Notes under the pieces: model-generated
Told to the model about the DNA's origin: nothing
What the model saw: the letters and a program-made list of their open reading frames with translations, nothing else
Database searches by the model: none
DNA from: Epichloe hybrida
Lineage: Eukaryota > Ascomycota > Sordariomycetes > Hypocreales > Clavicipitaceae
Length of the DNA stretch: 64,000 nt
Reading direction: 5' to 3'
Assembly (NCBI GenBank): GCA_019022495.1
Contig: JAFEKR010000004.1
Coordinates: 2,356,001 to 2,420,000, forward strand
Part shown: piece by piece, positions 47,601-59,349 of the stretch
Layout of the letters: the number at the start of each line of letters is the position of its first letter
Position numbering within the stretch: the first letter of the stretch is position 1
Translations under genes and position numbers: made by a program

Positions 47601-50266
47601 AGCATCTTTATTATTTAATAAGCTAAAGTAATTTAGAAGGTAACTAATAAAGTTTGCTATTACCTAGCTAAGAGGCAGGTACGTAAGGCCCTTAGTGCCT
47701 AGAATAGCCCTAATATATTACTAATATATTAGCTACTACTATAAGCTAATGTATATATATAGAGAGAAAAAGGCAGATAGCATAGCCCTTATAAGCTATT
47801 AGCTACTAATAGGAAAACTTATATAGTTAAGATACCTTATAGCCTAGCTAAGTTTTACTCTATAGTAATAAAGCTATACTATAAGGACTTATAGTATATA
47901 AGGGCTAATAAGTAAAGCCTTTAGGATATTAAGGAGTATAACCTAGGCCTAGAGGTCCCTGCCTATAACATAGCCTTTTCTTACACTATAGCCCCCTCTA
48001 ATACTATAGCTTTATTATAAGAAAGGGCTAAGGGGGCTAGGAGAGATAAGCTACCTATAAAGGGTAATGTAATAAAAGAAGAGGAAGAGACACTAGTTAA
48101 GAGAAAATAAGGGAGGCTAAGGAAAAACCTTATAGTTTAATTCTTTATTAATAAGAGCATAAAGAAGCCTATAAAGGCTATTAAGGCTAAAGGCAATCCT
48201 ATAGGAAGCTATAAAGTTAAAGAACTTATAGTAAGCCTTAAGGTAATAAAAGCTACCTCTATAAGAAGCTATAAAGCTAGTGGCCTTAAGGAAGTAAAAG
48301 CAAAGGTAATTAGGGCTTAGGTTTATAATCCTAAGGAGCTTATTAGACTAATAAAGCCCCTTATATTTATTAATAAAGACTAAGAGAAAGTATTAATTAA
48401 GAAAATTATAGCTAGAGGAGTGCTAAATATAGTATTCCTTATAGTAAAAGAAAAGGCTAACTAAAACCTTACCTTTTAACTTCACTAAGAGGGAAAGATT
48501 ATAACCCTAGGGAGCCCCTTTAAATAATCTAATTAAGCTAAGATTAACGTATTATAAGCTTATAATGTGTTTAGATTTATAATATTTAATCTAGTAAAGC
48601 ATAAAGGCTACTAGATCTTTAATTCTTATATAGTCTAAGAGATTAAAGGTAAAGGCACTAAAACACTATATAAGAAATCACGCCTTATTATATAAGGGCA
48701 TAATAACAGAGGAAAAGAGGCTATCTTAACCTAATTACTAACAATATAGTAATTAAGCTAATGGATAATTATAGCCCTTACTCTGTTATTAAAGCGGAAG
48801 GGAATTTACCTTTAGCTATAAGACATTACATAAGCTTATGTTTAATCCTAAATAACCCTAAATAGGCTAATTATTATAAAGTTACTAAAGCAAATTACAT
48901 ACCTCTTTCTAAAAGGCATAATAATAGAGGTTATTAAGCCCCTCTATAGGATCGCAAAGGCTAGAACCTACTAGTAGGTAACATATTTTCGTTACTATAG
49001 GGATAATCTTAATATAATAACCTTAATATATAATCCTTGCCTACTAATTATAGCCTTAAATAACATAAACCTCTTTAGTATTATAAGGATATAAATAGAT
49101 AACACGCTAGGCCTTAGCAATAATAACTTCTTTAAGAAAGAAGAAAAAGAGCTTTAGAAGGTAAAGTTTATAGCTAAAGAAAAACAATGCCTTATAACTA
49201 TAAATCCCCTTATCTTTAATAGCTATATCTTAACCTAGAACGCTAATAACTCCCTAACCTTAACTTAAAAGGGCTAAAGTTAGAAGATTAAGGAAATTAA
49301 CCCTTAATTACTAATAGTAAGGCAAGATTATATAGAGTAAAGAGCCTAAGGAAGTTATATTATAATAGTCTATTAACTAGAGGCATTATATAACCTATTA
49401 ATTACCGTATAACACTAAGAACCCTTAACTAATAATATCTTATAACTTAATAAACACCTTAAGTAGCAAATTAAGCATTAGTAGTAGGGATTATAGTACA
49501 TCCCCTTAACTCTTAAAGAAGTAAAGCTCTTTATATTTATAGATAGGTCCCTTGCTAATAATAAAAATCTAAGCTTATAGATTAGATATATTATTATAAT
49601 TAGTAACAAAGTAATAAAGAATAATAACACCTTTATCTTAAATGGGAATATTATTATATATAGCTCTATAAAAAGTAAGCGTGTAACCTATAGCGTACTT
49701 ATATCTAAGCTATATAGCATGGTTTAAGGTGCTAATATTGCGTACGCAATATCTATAACCCTTTAAATAATCACAGACTAATTAAAAATACCTCAGATCC
49801 TAATAATTCTTTGTATAGACTCTTTCTTATTATATAAATGCCTTATAAAGCTAGGTATAATAAAAGAGAAGTAGCTAATAATTAATATTATAGCCCTTTA
49901 GTAGTTATATAAGAGAAGGGAAGTCTATAAAGTTAGATAGATTAACAGCAGCAATAATCTAGCTAATATAATAACAAAGGCATTGCTAAATTTAGCCCTT
50001 TTAACCTTAATTAATTTAAATAAATTAATAATTTATATAGAAGGATAGGTTAAGAGACCTATAAGGTTAGGCAAAGGGAAGGATTAATATAATAGGCATA
50101 TAGGTATAGACTGTAATAACTAGGTTAATTAGAATGACTAAAGCCACGACAGCTAATAAGAACTGTGGATTCCTATTAAGGGATTTACTTATGTATACTT
50201 TCCTTTAATCTGATTTTTATTGCGTTTTTAGGCTCCTTTAGCCACGAAGAAAAGAGAGACTACTAG

Positions 50267-50547
50267 TGTTACTTCCTCCGGACAATAGTTATTCTAGCTA
50301 TAGCTAAAGAGTGAAGCTACTAAAGGGATGCACGCAATGCGATTAGATATATTATAAGCTACCTCGCTCTATTAGCAGTAGCACCACACTATAGCCTTAC
50401 TTTTCCTCCCTTTTCGCTTACCTTCTCTTCTAGCTAAATTCCTCTCCTTCTCCCTCTTCTCTTCTCTCTTAGTTATTAGCTATTATCATTAACTTCATTG
50501 AATTTAACCCCTTCGCACTAGTGCAACGTTCCTTGGTGTAACTAACA
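50267..50547 (+). repeat. H 3' LTR
   Basis: This 281-bp LTR runs from TGTTACTTCCTCCGGAC to CCTTGGTGTAACTAACA. It is less RIP-altered at its 3' end than the 5' copy. Confidence 0.88.
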
Positions 50548-50552
50548 TTACC

Positions 50553-52776
50553 TTTAATAATAAATATAATATTTCCTTTATTAGTAATAAAGGGTAGTAG
50601 TCCTATTCTATAATCTTATTAAGTGTGTAATAGTTTATATAAAACCTTTAATTACTACTAGGTTTCTTTACTAATAATACTAGAGCTACTACTAATAATA
50701 AACTAGCTTAAATCTAACCCTTATTTATTAAGTCTATTACTTACTTCTAAATCTCTAGTAAATACTCCTAAGGTATATTATATAAAGGTGCCTATAGTAG
50801 CTTAGGTTTATTTATATTTATATTACGCTTAAGGTAAATATAGTAATCTAACTTCCCCTAGTGTAATAATAGAATATTTACCTTACTCTCTAGAAATAAG
50901 TCTATAAAGTCCTATAGTGCCTCTAGTAAAAAAGTAAGAAGTTCTTTCTCTATAGCCTTTAGGGCTATATTAATTTATAAGATAAATGTAATTTCCTATA
51001 GGCTTATAGTATAAAGCTAAATATATTCCTTTTATCTCTTTACCTAGTGTACTATACTTATAAAGGTTAAACCTAAAATAAATACTATAGGTTAATTAAC
51101 CTTCCTATTAACTATAGCCCATATTTATAACCTATTTGCTAATCCTATATACACTTATTACTATAGTATATCTAAGTTAATTTTATTTTATTTTATTTAT
51201 AGTATACTAAGGATTAGTTACCTTATTAGTCCTAGGATTATATATACTATAATTAGCGTTTTCTATTTATCTAAATCTAGCTAAAAATAGACTATATATG
51301 TAATATATAATTACTTCTTATAGCTCTTTTTTCCCCCTTATTTTATACTAATAGCTATATAAACTAACCTCTTAGTTAAAAGAGGGAGGTATTTTAACTA
51401 AAGCTTTTAGACTAAGTATTTACTTGTAGTAGTATAGTAGTTATAACCTATATTAACTTAAGTATTTATAAAGGTAGTCTTATTAATTAAAGTAAGAACT
51501 AAAAAAGGGAATAAATCTATATTATTCTAGATCTCTTTATAGTTCTTATTAGTAATAACTATATACTATAAAGCCTCTCTATACTCCCTTTTTCTATCCC
51601 TTATTAAATAACTTAATAATAGGGTTACTCTTTTCCTAATTACTTTATAAACTTAATATTTAAGTTAATAGAGGTAGTGTTCTTTATATTATAAATATTT
51701 ATAGAAAACTTCTTTTATAGCTAGGTAGTAAGTTATAAGGAGTATACTATAGTAAAGTATCTAGAGAAGCTATATTATAAATATTTACTATTATTATAAT
51801 ATATATTATAGATATCCTAGGTAACTTAGTTAGCTTATTTACTATTACCCTTATTACCTAACTTATAGTATCTTATAAACTTTCTAAAGCCTTACTAAGT
51901 CCTTATTATACCTATAGATTAAATATCTATTATTAGCATGTCCTTATTATATATCTTAGTCTTATTTAAGTTAAGCACCTAATTACTATGTTTTTATATT
52001 TTTTCTCTAATTAGTAAGACTTAATATCTAGTGTAATGCTTTAATAGTAAGCTATTATAGTTAAGTAATTAGCCTAGGGTATATCTTAACTTATACTATA
52101 GTCCCTTATTTATTTATTAAGCACTATATATAGCTTAGATAACTTTACTATATTTAACTATTTAAGCCCCCTAGCTAGAGCTAATTTCTATTTAAAATAA
52201 ATAAAAAAGTTACTAAATTACTTATTCTATTATTATATTAACTAATTAAGTTTTATAATAGCTATTTCCTATTAGTAAGGGTTATTAAATATCTCCCCTA
52301 AGTACTTAAGTAATTAATCTAGGTAATAATTAAGTAAATAGCCTTTTTTAAAGAAAGGTATAACCTATACTTAAACTCTAGGTAATAGGTTTTAGTAAAT
52401 AAAGTATTACTAGTCTTACTTATTACTAATAAAATCCTTATTTATAAGTAACTTATAGGCTATAAGGCCTTTCTAAGCTATAAATAAAACCCTATTATTA
52501 TTAAAAGAGAGTCCTATAGAAAGAGGCTTTTATTTAGGCTAAATTAGTATAAGTGCTATATCTTACTTATTAGTTAAGTACTTAATTTACCTTACCTATT
52601 ATTTAAGTAAGTATTATAATATTACTATCTTATTAGTATTTATCCTATTTAGTAGTAATAGTATATTTACTAGTAATAGTATATTTACTAGTAATAGTAT
52701 ATTTACTAGTAATAGTATATTTACTAGTAATAGTATATTTACTAGTAAATATATTCCTATAGTAAAGAATAATATA
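50553..52776 (-). mobile_element. G internal region, 5' part (gag to start of reverse transcriptase)
   Basis: The minus strand reads VLLVKKPSSN and NYYTLNKII near 50600-50700, the start of gypsy reverse transcriptase. Gag and protease should follow to the right but are too decayed to place. Confidence 0.65.
52650..52755 (-). repeat. 18-bp tandem repeat in the G leader
   Basis: Five to six copies of TATATTTACTAGTAATAG lie close to the G 5' LTR. They create a meaningless ORF of repeated LLVNIL (52614-52814). Confidence 0.9.
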
Positions 52777-53023
52777 TATAATAAACTAGCCTTATAGCTA
52801 CTATATATAAGCATTTAAAGTAAGAATATTATTCTTATAGAAGAAGAAAAAAACTATACTAGGGGTTATATAGCGCCTAGATTTATAGTAGCTTATATAT
52901 AGCCTATGCATAGTTTGCATATAGCCCTAACCTTGCCGCATGTAGTCCGCGTACTTTCTAAAGACTTTTCGTGTACTTTCCGAAGCCTGACTTAACCCGA
53001 GCTTATAGCTCGAGTCCATAATA
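52777..53023 (-). repeat. G 5' LTR
   Basis: This 247-bp LTR ends GCTCGAGTCCATAATA and keeps more CpG than its left partner. Confidence 0.85.
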
Positions 53024-54558
53024 ATTATAAGCTATGATAAGCTACTTATATTAAGTTTATAAGTAGTTAACTTTATTTAATTACATTAGTTTATAGTTTT
53101 TTTTTAAATAAGTAATAATAATAATTTGTAGAAATAGTAAATAATTCATAGAAATAGTAAATAATATAATAAGAAGGTTTTTCTTTAAGTTATATTAGTA
53201 AAATGAAGTATTAAGTTAAATAGTATTATTAAAAATATATAATATTATATATAACCTTACTTAGTTATAGTAAAATTATTAAAATAAAATAATATTATAA
53301 ATTCTATAACTAATTAAATAAAATAGGTAATAATAAAAGCTCTTATATAACTAGCTTTCTTTTAATCCTTATAATACTAATAACTAATAAAAAGTCTAAT
53401 ACTATATTTGTAGTATTTATAGTTAGTGTAGTTTAGGGAAAAAAATTTGTATTATATTATATTATAGTTTTTTTCACTTATAGTTAGTGTAGTTCATAGT
53501 GTAGTGTAGTTTATAGTGTAGTTACTACACTACACTACAAAAACTACACTACACTACACATTGTAGTGCAATACTCTAGCTATAAGTTTCTTTATTAAAG
53601 CTTTATCCTAATCTTTATTTATAAGAAACACTATAGTACTAGATTTATATTTATTATTCTAGGTTTTACCTTCCTTTTACTTAAAATAAACTATAAGCTT
53701 CTTTTATAGTTTACTATATTTTCTCTTAGCTTATAGAGTTTCTTTGCTTAAGGCTTCTAAGGTAGCTTCCTTAATAGTAGGCTTATTACTTTCTATAGCC
53801 TAGTTATTATCTTTAGGCGCTAATTCCTAGGGTTTTTTAGCTTAGTATAAATTATAATAGTATAGTTTAATAACTATTAACTAGAATCTAGTTAGTCCTT
53901 AGGGTAATTAAAGGGTATAGGTCTCTCTATTAGTAGTAAGAAGCCTATAAGGGCTATACTATTTATTTTTCTCTTTTTAAATGCATACCTTTAACTATAA
54001 CAAAAGCTAGTGTATAGGCATAGTATCTAGGCTATTATAGGTTTATAAAGCATTATAAACTTATTACTTTGCTAGAAGTTATTAGACTTTATTAGTAGCT
54101 TTACAAATTACTTTAGCTTATTAAATAATAGATACACTTAGTAGTAATTTATTAGTTATTTATAGGTATATACTAAAAACAAGAAAGGTTAGTATAAGGC
54201 TATTTAGGCCTGCTAAATTATTTATAGCTTTTATAGCTATTTAAAGGCACTACTTAGGCATAAGGTCCTAATCTATTAAATCTATAATAATTATATAGGC
54301 TTATCTTAATAGTTTATAATAGTATTTAACCTTTCTAATGCTATTATAAGCTTTAACTAGAACCTTGTTAATCTTAATTACTAGTAGTTGTATATAATAC
54401 TTAAATTCTAATAATATAAAGTTCTTTCTAGTATTACAAACAATCTAATCTAGAGGGCCTAGATAGGTATTAATCTAGTATTTACGTAGAGCATCCTAAA
54501 GATTATAGGCTTTTTACTTATTTAGATTAAGGAATTAAGCTACTTAAAATAAAGTTAT

Positions 54559-56942
54559 TGTTAGTTCCACCAAGGAACGTTCGCACTAGTGCGAAGGGGT
54601 TAAATTCAATAAAGTTAATAATAATAATAGCTAATAACTAAGAGAAAAGAAGAGGGAGAAGGAGAGGAATCTAGCTAGAAGAGAAGGTAAGCAAAAAGGG
54701 GGAAAAGTAAGGCTATAGTGTGGTGCTACTACTAATGGAGCGGGGTAGCTCGCGATGCATCTAATCGCATTGCGTGCATCCCTTTGGTAGCTTCACTCTT
54801 TAGCTACGGTTAGACTATCTATTATCTAAAGGTCCAAAGGAAGCTACACTAGTAGTCTCTCTTTTCTTCGTAGCTAAAGGAGCCTAAAAACGCAATAAAA
54901 ATCGGATTAAAGGAAAGTATACATAAGTAAATCCCTTAATAGGAATCCACGGTCCTTATTGGCCGTCGCGGCTTTAGTTATTCCAATTAACCTAGTCGCT
55001 TTAATCTAGTCTAGTCAATCCTCCCTTCCGCCTAACCTCGTAGGTTAAATCCGACCGGTCAAATTGATCTGCAGGTTTAAAGGGGCTTAAAAACGCAATA
55101 AAAATCAAGATAAACACAAGTGGATACCGATAACAGATGCGAGCCTCTTATTGGCTCGGTCGTTGGTTCTTCCGGTTAGTTAGTCTCGTCATCTAGTCTT
55201 CAACCCGAACCGCAGCTCCGCTTAAGTCAATGAAGGTCTCGAGGGTGAGGGTCTCAAGATTGAAGAGCTCGAGGGTGAAGGTCTCAAGATTGAAGAGCTC
55301 GAGGGTGAAGGTCTCAAGATTGAAGAGCTCGAGGGTCTCGTGCCTCCTTGATGCCAATAGTCTAAATCAACCGTGATAGCTAGCGGGAACAAGCCCGCAT
55401 AAGTACGTGACATACGCATCCGTGATGTGTGCGTACGCAATGGACCTCGCGATGTGTTATTCCCCTCGCGGCTTTCTATCTTAAAGCGTTATTTAGCATC
55501 GCATGTGGGCATTAGGTCTTAACGATCTTTACGTGGTTACCCTTAACAATCCTCGGGTTTAGATGCTTATTATTAACCCTCGAGGTCTTAATAATCCTTG
55601 CGTTTAGCGGCTTGTTAGATCTCTTCCTCTGCGGAGAATGCTTTAATTAGCATCCCCTTAGCAACGATCTCTTTAATCAAAGCTTTAGTCAAAGCGTTAG
55701 TCGCGATCTCTCCGATTATAACGTCAGCCATAATCTCTTTAATTAACGCTTTGGTTAAAGCGTTAGCTTAGTCCTTAGGGTCTTTAGGGTCTTCGGGGTC
55801 TTCGGTCTTAGGCCACGGCGATCTTCTCTCTTCTTAAATCACTTATTATAAGGCAGCTATAGTTAAAAGAGCTTAGGGAACGTAGACGCCACTATCTCAT
55901 AGGGAGCTTCGGAGCTCTTATACAATTTCACTAGAGGCCTGTCTAAAGGTATCCCTTAACTAACCTTTAAAGTCCTCTTTAAATACTTCCTAAAGGTTAT
56001 TATCTCTCTAACCTTAATGTTTACTAAGGTTAATAAATCCTACAATATAGTTATTAAGCTTAGGCTATATAGTAGTCTTAGGATCTAGCTTAGCGAATTC
56101 TTTCTAATCTCTTATAAGCGCATAGGAAAGGGGTTATAATTACCTTAGTAATTTATCCTTTAATAGTCTTGCTTAGGGCATTGTGTATAGAGGTGCAAAG
56201 ACTATTATAGTTAATTATAATAAGGGAAAAAGAGAGTAAGAGCAAAGGGGGGGGGGGTTTTATCTCTATAGATACCTATTAAAAGGAATAGAGAAAAGGT
56301 TAGAGGTCTATTAGCTAGCTTAGCTAAGGGTTATTTTTAACATTAGGTTTAAATAAAATGCCTTATAGCAATAGATTCAGTTATTTAGTTAGTTTTCTTA
56401 TAATAGATAATAAGATTAATAATTAACTAAATATCCTAAAGGCCTAAGAGTTAATAGATTAATCTCTTAGAAGTCTAACAAGCCTATTACTAGGATTCTA
56501 GTCTATTTTCCTTTAGCACACTCTATAGTTATGCCTCTTTACTGCAATAACCGTTAATTTAGCATAATAAGGGGTAGTGGCTGTGGTATTTGCAAAAATA
56601 TCTCTTCTTGTAATACCTAACTTATCTATGGTTATAGTTAACCACTAATTAGTGTTAGTTCTACTAAGGAACATTCACACTAGTGCAAAGGGGTTAAATT
56701 TAATAAAGTTAATAATAATAATAGCTAATAACTAAGAGAAGAGAAGAGGGAGAAGGAGAGGAATCTAGCTAGAAGAGAAGGTAAGTAAAAAGGGGGAAAA
56801 GTAAGGCTATAGTGCAGTGCCACTGCTAACGGAGCGGGGTAGCTCGCGATGCATCTAATCGCATCGCGTGCATCCCTTCAGTGGCTCCACTCTTTGGCCA
56901 CGGTCGGACTATCTATCGTCCGAAGGTCCGAAGGAAGCCACA
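54559..56942 (-). mobile_element. H2, internally deleted derivative of element H
   Basis: 290-bp LTRs (54559-54848, 56653-56942) and TSD GTTAT (54554-54558, 56943-56947) bound only 1804 bp of internal sequence. Minus-strand leader CTAATTAGTGGTTAACTATA matches H. A stretch reading ALIKEIVAKGMLIKAFSAEEE matches the region before reverse transcriptase in H (VLIKKIIARGVLN). The 3' UTR GATTTTTATTGCGTTTTTAG also matches. Most of gag and pol is missing. 54990-55860 is GC-balanced and little touched by RIP. Confidence 0.85.
55238..55340 (-). repeat. 30-bp tandem repeat in H2
   Basis: Three and a half copies of a 30-bp unit starting CTCGAGGGTGAAGGTCTCAA lie in the unmutated island of H2. The 72-codon ORF here (55222-55440) mostly translates this repeat. 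Confidence 0.9.
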
Positions 56943-57814
56943 GTTATAGAGTTAATAACATAAAGGACTAGCTAGCTATTAATCTAAATAATATTAATAA
57001 TAATTTTATAGTTAAATTTATAACTATCTTTAACTATAAACTTAAATCTACCTAGAGCCATTCTGTTTATTTAGTAATAGTAGCAAATTTTAGTTAATTA
57101 TTTAATAGGTTTAGTCTTAATATTATAACTAGCTTATTGCAGTATCTTTGTAAGCTATTAAACTAATAGATGCCTAAATTAATAATGTAATTAATAAATT
57201 TCTATCTCTAATATGTGAAAGGCTACTATTTCTTTAGCTTCTAAAGTCCACTAAAGATATCCCTATTTCCTAATAATAGGAATAACCTTATTGCCTTAAA
57301 TTAACATATTTGTAAGGTTATTAACCTTAACACGTAATCTATCTATATTATCTAAAGAGAATAGGAAGGGCATGTGTGTCTTAATAACATAGAAAGAGAT
57401 ATTGCCTAATTTAGTTAGTATATTAACTAATTCTCTTGTGATTGCTAATCTAGCACTAAAATAAATCTCTTTCTCTAGGGTTAGTTTAATCTTTAGTAAT
57501 AGTAATAATTTTAGTAAAGCTTATACTTATCTAATTCTAGCTATTAACACGCTAGAAGCTCCTATATTAGGCATGATTTCTCTAAAGACTTCTTTAGAGT
57601 AATATTTCGCTAAAATATAGGAGGTCTTTACTTTATTATAGGGATTATTCTTAAGGTAAGTATATTTAAAGGCTTAGTGTCTTAAGGTTACGATAACATT
57701 ATTATTATCTAGTTAGGGTCCTAATGTGAAGAATTACGTGATACTTAGATAATTATACTTTAAGGTAGAGGTCCCTTTAGCGTTATTATCCTTGTCTTTG
57801 TTATTATTAGATTT

Positions 57815-58558
57815 TGTTAAAAATAAGACCTATTTTTAGCCCTTTTCTAGTCAAAGGACCTTTTTATTACTAGCTTGCATTACAAGCCTAACAGTTGCAA
57901 CTGACCGTGTGGATGACTAATTCCAATCAATTGTGGATTTTTTAATTGCGTTGTGGCTGCAAGCGTAGCCATGACTGTGCCACTAGTAATTAGGTAAGCA
58001 GGTTACCCTTTACGCGGGTTACCCTATAGCTATCTTTAATAGCAATTTTCTCTTGAACTAGAGGTTATACAAAAGTCTTACATATAGCAAATTAAAGCTA
58101 GAAGACAGGGCTTTTATTTAATGTATAGTTGTTTTTTAGACTAAAATTTAGTGCATATGGGTTGCTAGTTTATATGGTAGTGAGTCGATTTTTTGGATTT
58201 TACATACAAATGAATTTTACGGAAAACAAAAAGTGGCCCTTAAGACCTTGCTAGTAGTCCGGATTTACTAATATAGTTAGTGGGTATATAAGAGAAAGAA
58301 GATCTTTTTAATCTAGCTAGATAGCTAGGCCTCTTAATCTAATAGCTGCATTGTCTGTATAACATTGCTAAAATCAATTCTATTGCTTTATTAGCTATTG
58401 TAAAAGTGATCTAAATTAAATTTAATTAGTTAATAACTGCCATAACCTTCCGTTACGTTACGTTAAATATTTAACGTGGTGGTTTTACTAGTCCCTAACC
58501 GTAGAGCTGCACCTGTACAGCTGTTGCTAACTGGCAACTAGCTCCCTACATTTCAATA
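57815..58558 (+). mobile_element. Solo LTR of the Copia family
   Basis: This 744-bp copy of the 820-bp Copia LTR has small deletions (for example around 57890-57905). It runs from TGTTAAAAATAAGACC to CTACATTTCAATA, with TSD GATTT at 57810-57814 and 58559-58563. It confirms the LTR boundaries independently. Confidence 0.9.
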
Positions 58559-58700
58559 GATTTAATAAAGGCTTTAGCTAATTCCTATGCTCTATTAGCG
58601 AGGTTATCTGTTTCCTTAGGTCCTTTTCCTTAGTTAACTAAAGGAAAGTCTTTTCTTGTGTGATTCCTTGCTTATCTATGGTTTTTTAACCACTAATTAG

Positions 58701-58936
58701 TGTTAGTACTGCTAAGGCTATTATAACATTATACACTAGTGTATAAAGGGTCTAATTTAAAGGTATAATAATAGTTAATTAATAAAGCTATCTAGAGGGC
58801 TACGTAGCTATATGAAAAGGGATTATAAGTCACGTGTATGCCTTGCGTATAGATGCACCGAATCACCGTGTAGCCTCGCCGCACGTGCTCCACTTTCCTT
58901 AGTGGTTAACCTGACGTTGACCCGGGTGTCGCAACA
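58701..58936 (-). repeat. Family A LTR, right copy (outer 5' LTR)
   Basis: This 236-bp LTR runs from TGTTAGTACTGCTAAGG to CCCGGGTGTCGCAACA. It is the least mutated of the three, with its right third still GC-rich. It marks the right edge of the transposon block and is followed by ATTAT. Confidence 0.87.
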
Positions 58937-59318
58937 ATTATCCTACTAGGAGATATCTTTTCCTAAGTCACGTGCCTAACACATGATAGCACTCTTAGCC
59001 CCCTTATGTAGTACGATTGCACTTGTTACCTAATGGCAGATATAGCGTCTATAATAAATAATATGCGCTTACAACTATATTAGGGAAGCTAAAGATACAC
59101 GTAGCTAAACGTAATAACTATACAAAGAAATATATAATTTTCACTATAATTACTCTCTTTATAAAAGAGAAGCTTTTATCCTTTTATTTATATAAAAGAG
59201 AATAGCTTTAATTTAATCTTTTCTATTTATTCATTATCCTACTAGGGGATATCTTTTCCTAAGTCACGTGCCTAACACATGATAGCACTCTTAGCCCCCT
59301 CATGCAGTGCGATTGCAC
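58937..59318 (+). repeat. Locus repeat, one full unit and the start of a second
   Basis: Unit one is 58937-59232. Unit two begins at 59233 with the same ATTATCCTACTAGGGGATAT, then CCTAAGTCACGTGCCTAACA, and stops matching after GATTGCAC at 59318. The first unit contains the sequence found left of the block at 3549-3805. Confidence 0.85.
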
Positions 59319-59349
59319 TCTTACCCTATTTATGCAGTGCTAATGCTCC

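Larger units (their letters stand above)
43697..50547 (+). mobile_element. Element H, Ty1/copia-like retrotransposon
   Basis: LTRs of 281 bp (43697-43977, 50267-50547) and TSD TTACC (43692-43696, 50548-50552) define the element. The plus-strand order is protease-like ILDIGALG (~46558), pre-integrase (~46880-46960), integrase (47080-47560; FKFSLKDNYNFNYKIIINI, INIYLGPLD, KAYNSIKKVKRYHRPL), reverse transcriptase (48380-49300; KSRLIIQGHN, IDNTLGLSNNNFF) and RNase H (49520-49980; FIFIDRSFANNKNLSLQI, KSKRVTYSVLISKLYSM). Integrase before reverse transcriptase makes it Ty1/copia-like. It belongs to a fungal group quite unlike the 33009 Copia and close to family A. All domains contain stops. Confidence 0.87.
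31138..53023 (-). mobile_element. Element G, Ty3/gypsy retrotransposon hosting three other elements
   Basis: LTRs of 247 bp lie at 31138-31384 and 52777-53023. Flanks ACTAT (31133-31137) and ATTAT (53024-53028) differ by one C-to-T and are a plausible TSD. The coding strand is minus. Reverse transcriptase is read at 50595-50705 (VLLVKKPSSN, NYYTLNKII) and, past insert H, at 43300-43690 (VYPLGLVSALVTFQRYINS, NNILVYLGKLY). RNase H follows at ~42740-43290 (LVAYYLA, YTIYNKELLVIISCLK, LIDYKNLKYF). A polypurine tract (31385-31420 on the minus strand, GGGAGGGATAAGTAAGGGGG) abuts the left LTR. Inserts are Copia 33009-40465, TRIM 41336-41938 and H 43697-50547. It is fully RIP-degraded. Confidence 0.85.
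31113..53578 (+). mobile_element. C4, hAT-like element, left part lost, split by G
   Basis: The fragments are 31113-31137 and 53024-53578. They share the ATTATAAGCTATTATAAGC array and then the C2 right half (53045-53578), ending CAATACTCTA where C2 has CAATACTCTG. The following GCTATAAG (53579-53586) would be the 8-bp target copy in family A sequence. The left half of the element is absent from the window. Confidence 0.65.
53579..58700 (-). mobile_element. Right-hand remnant of family A (outer copy), carrying two inserts
   Basis: 53579-54558 matches 6022-6993, 56943-57814 matches 6994-7860, and 58559-58625 matches 7862-7925. After that, a deletion of about 1.9 kb of A sequence brings in 58626-58700, which matches 19797-19871 next to the LTR. 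Inserts are an H derivative (54559-56942) and a solo Copia LTR (57815-58558). The part left of the 6022 equivalent is missing from this copy. Coding remnants are minus-strand reverse transcriptase, integrase and protease, all with stops. Confidence 0.8.

Noticed and set aside
52614..52814. Membrane-like ORF rich in LLVNIL
   Set aside because: It is the translation of the 18-bp tandem repeat in the G leader.
55222..55440. Serine/proline-rich ORF in H2
   Set aside because: It mostly translates the 30-bp repeat, lies within a retrotransposon derivative, and shows no domain.
3806..58936. Centromere
   Set aside because: AT-rich, RIP-degraded blocks also occur on chromosome arms. Sequence alone cannot show centromere function, and genes lie directly on both sides.
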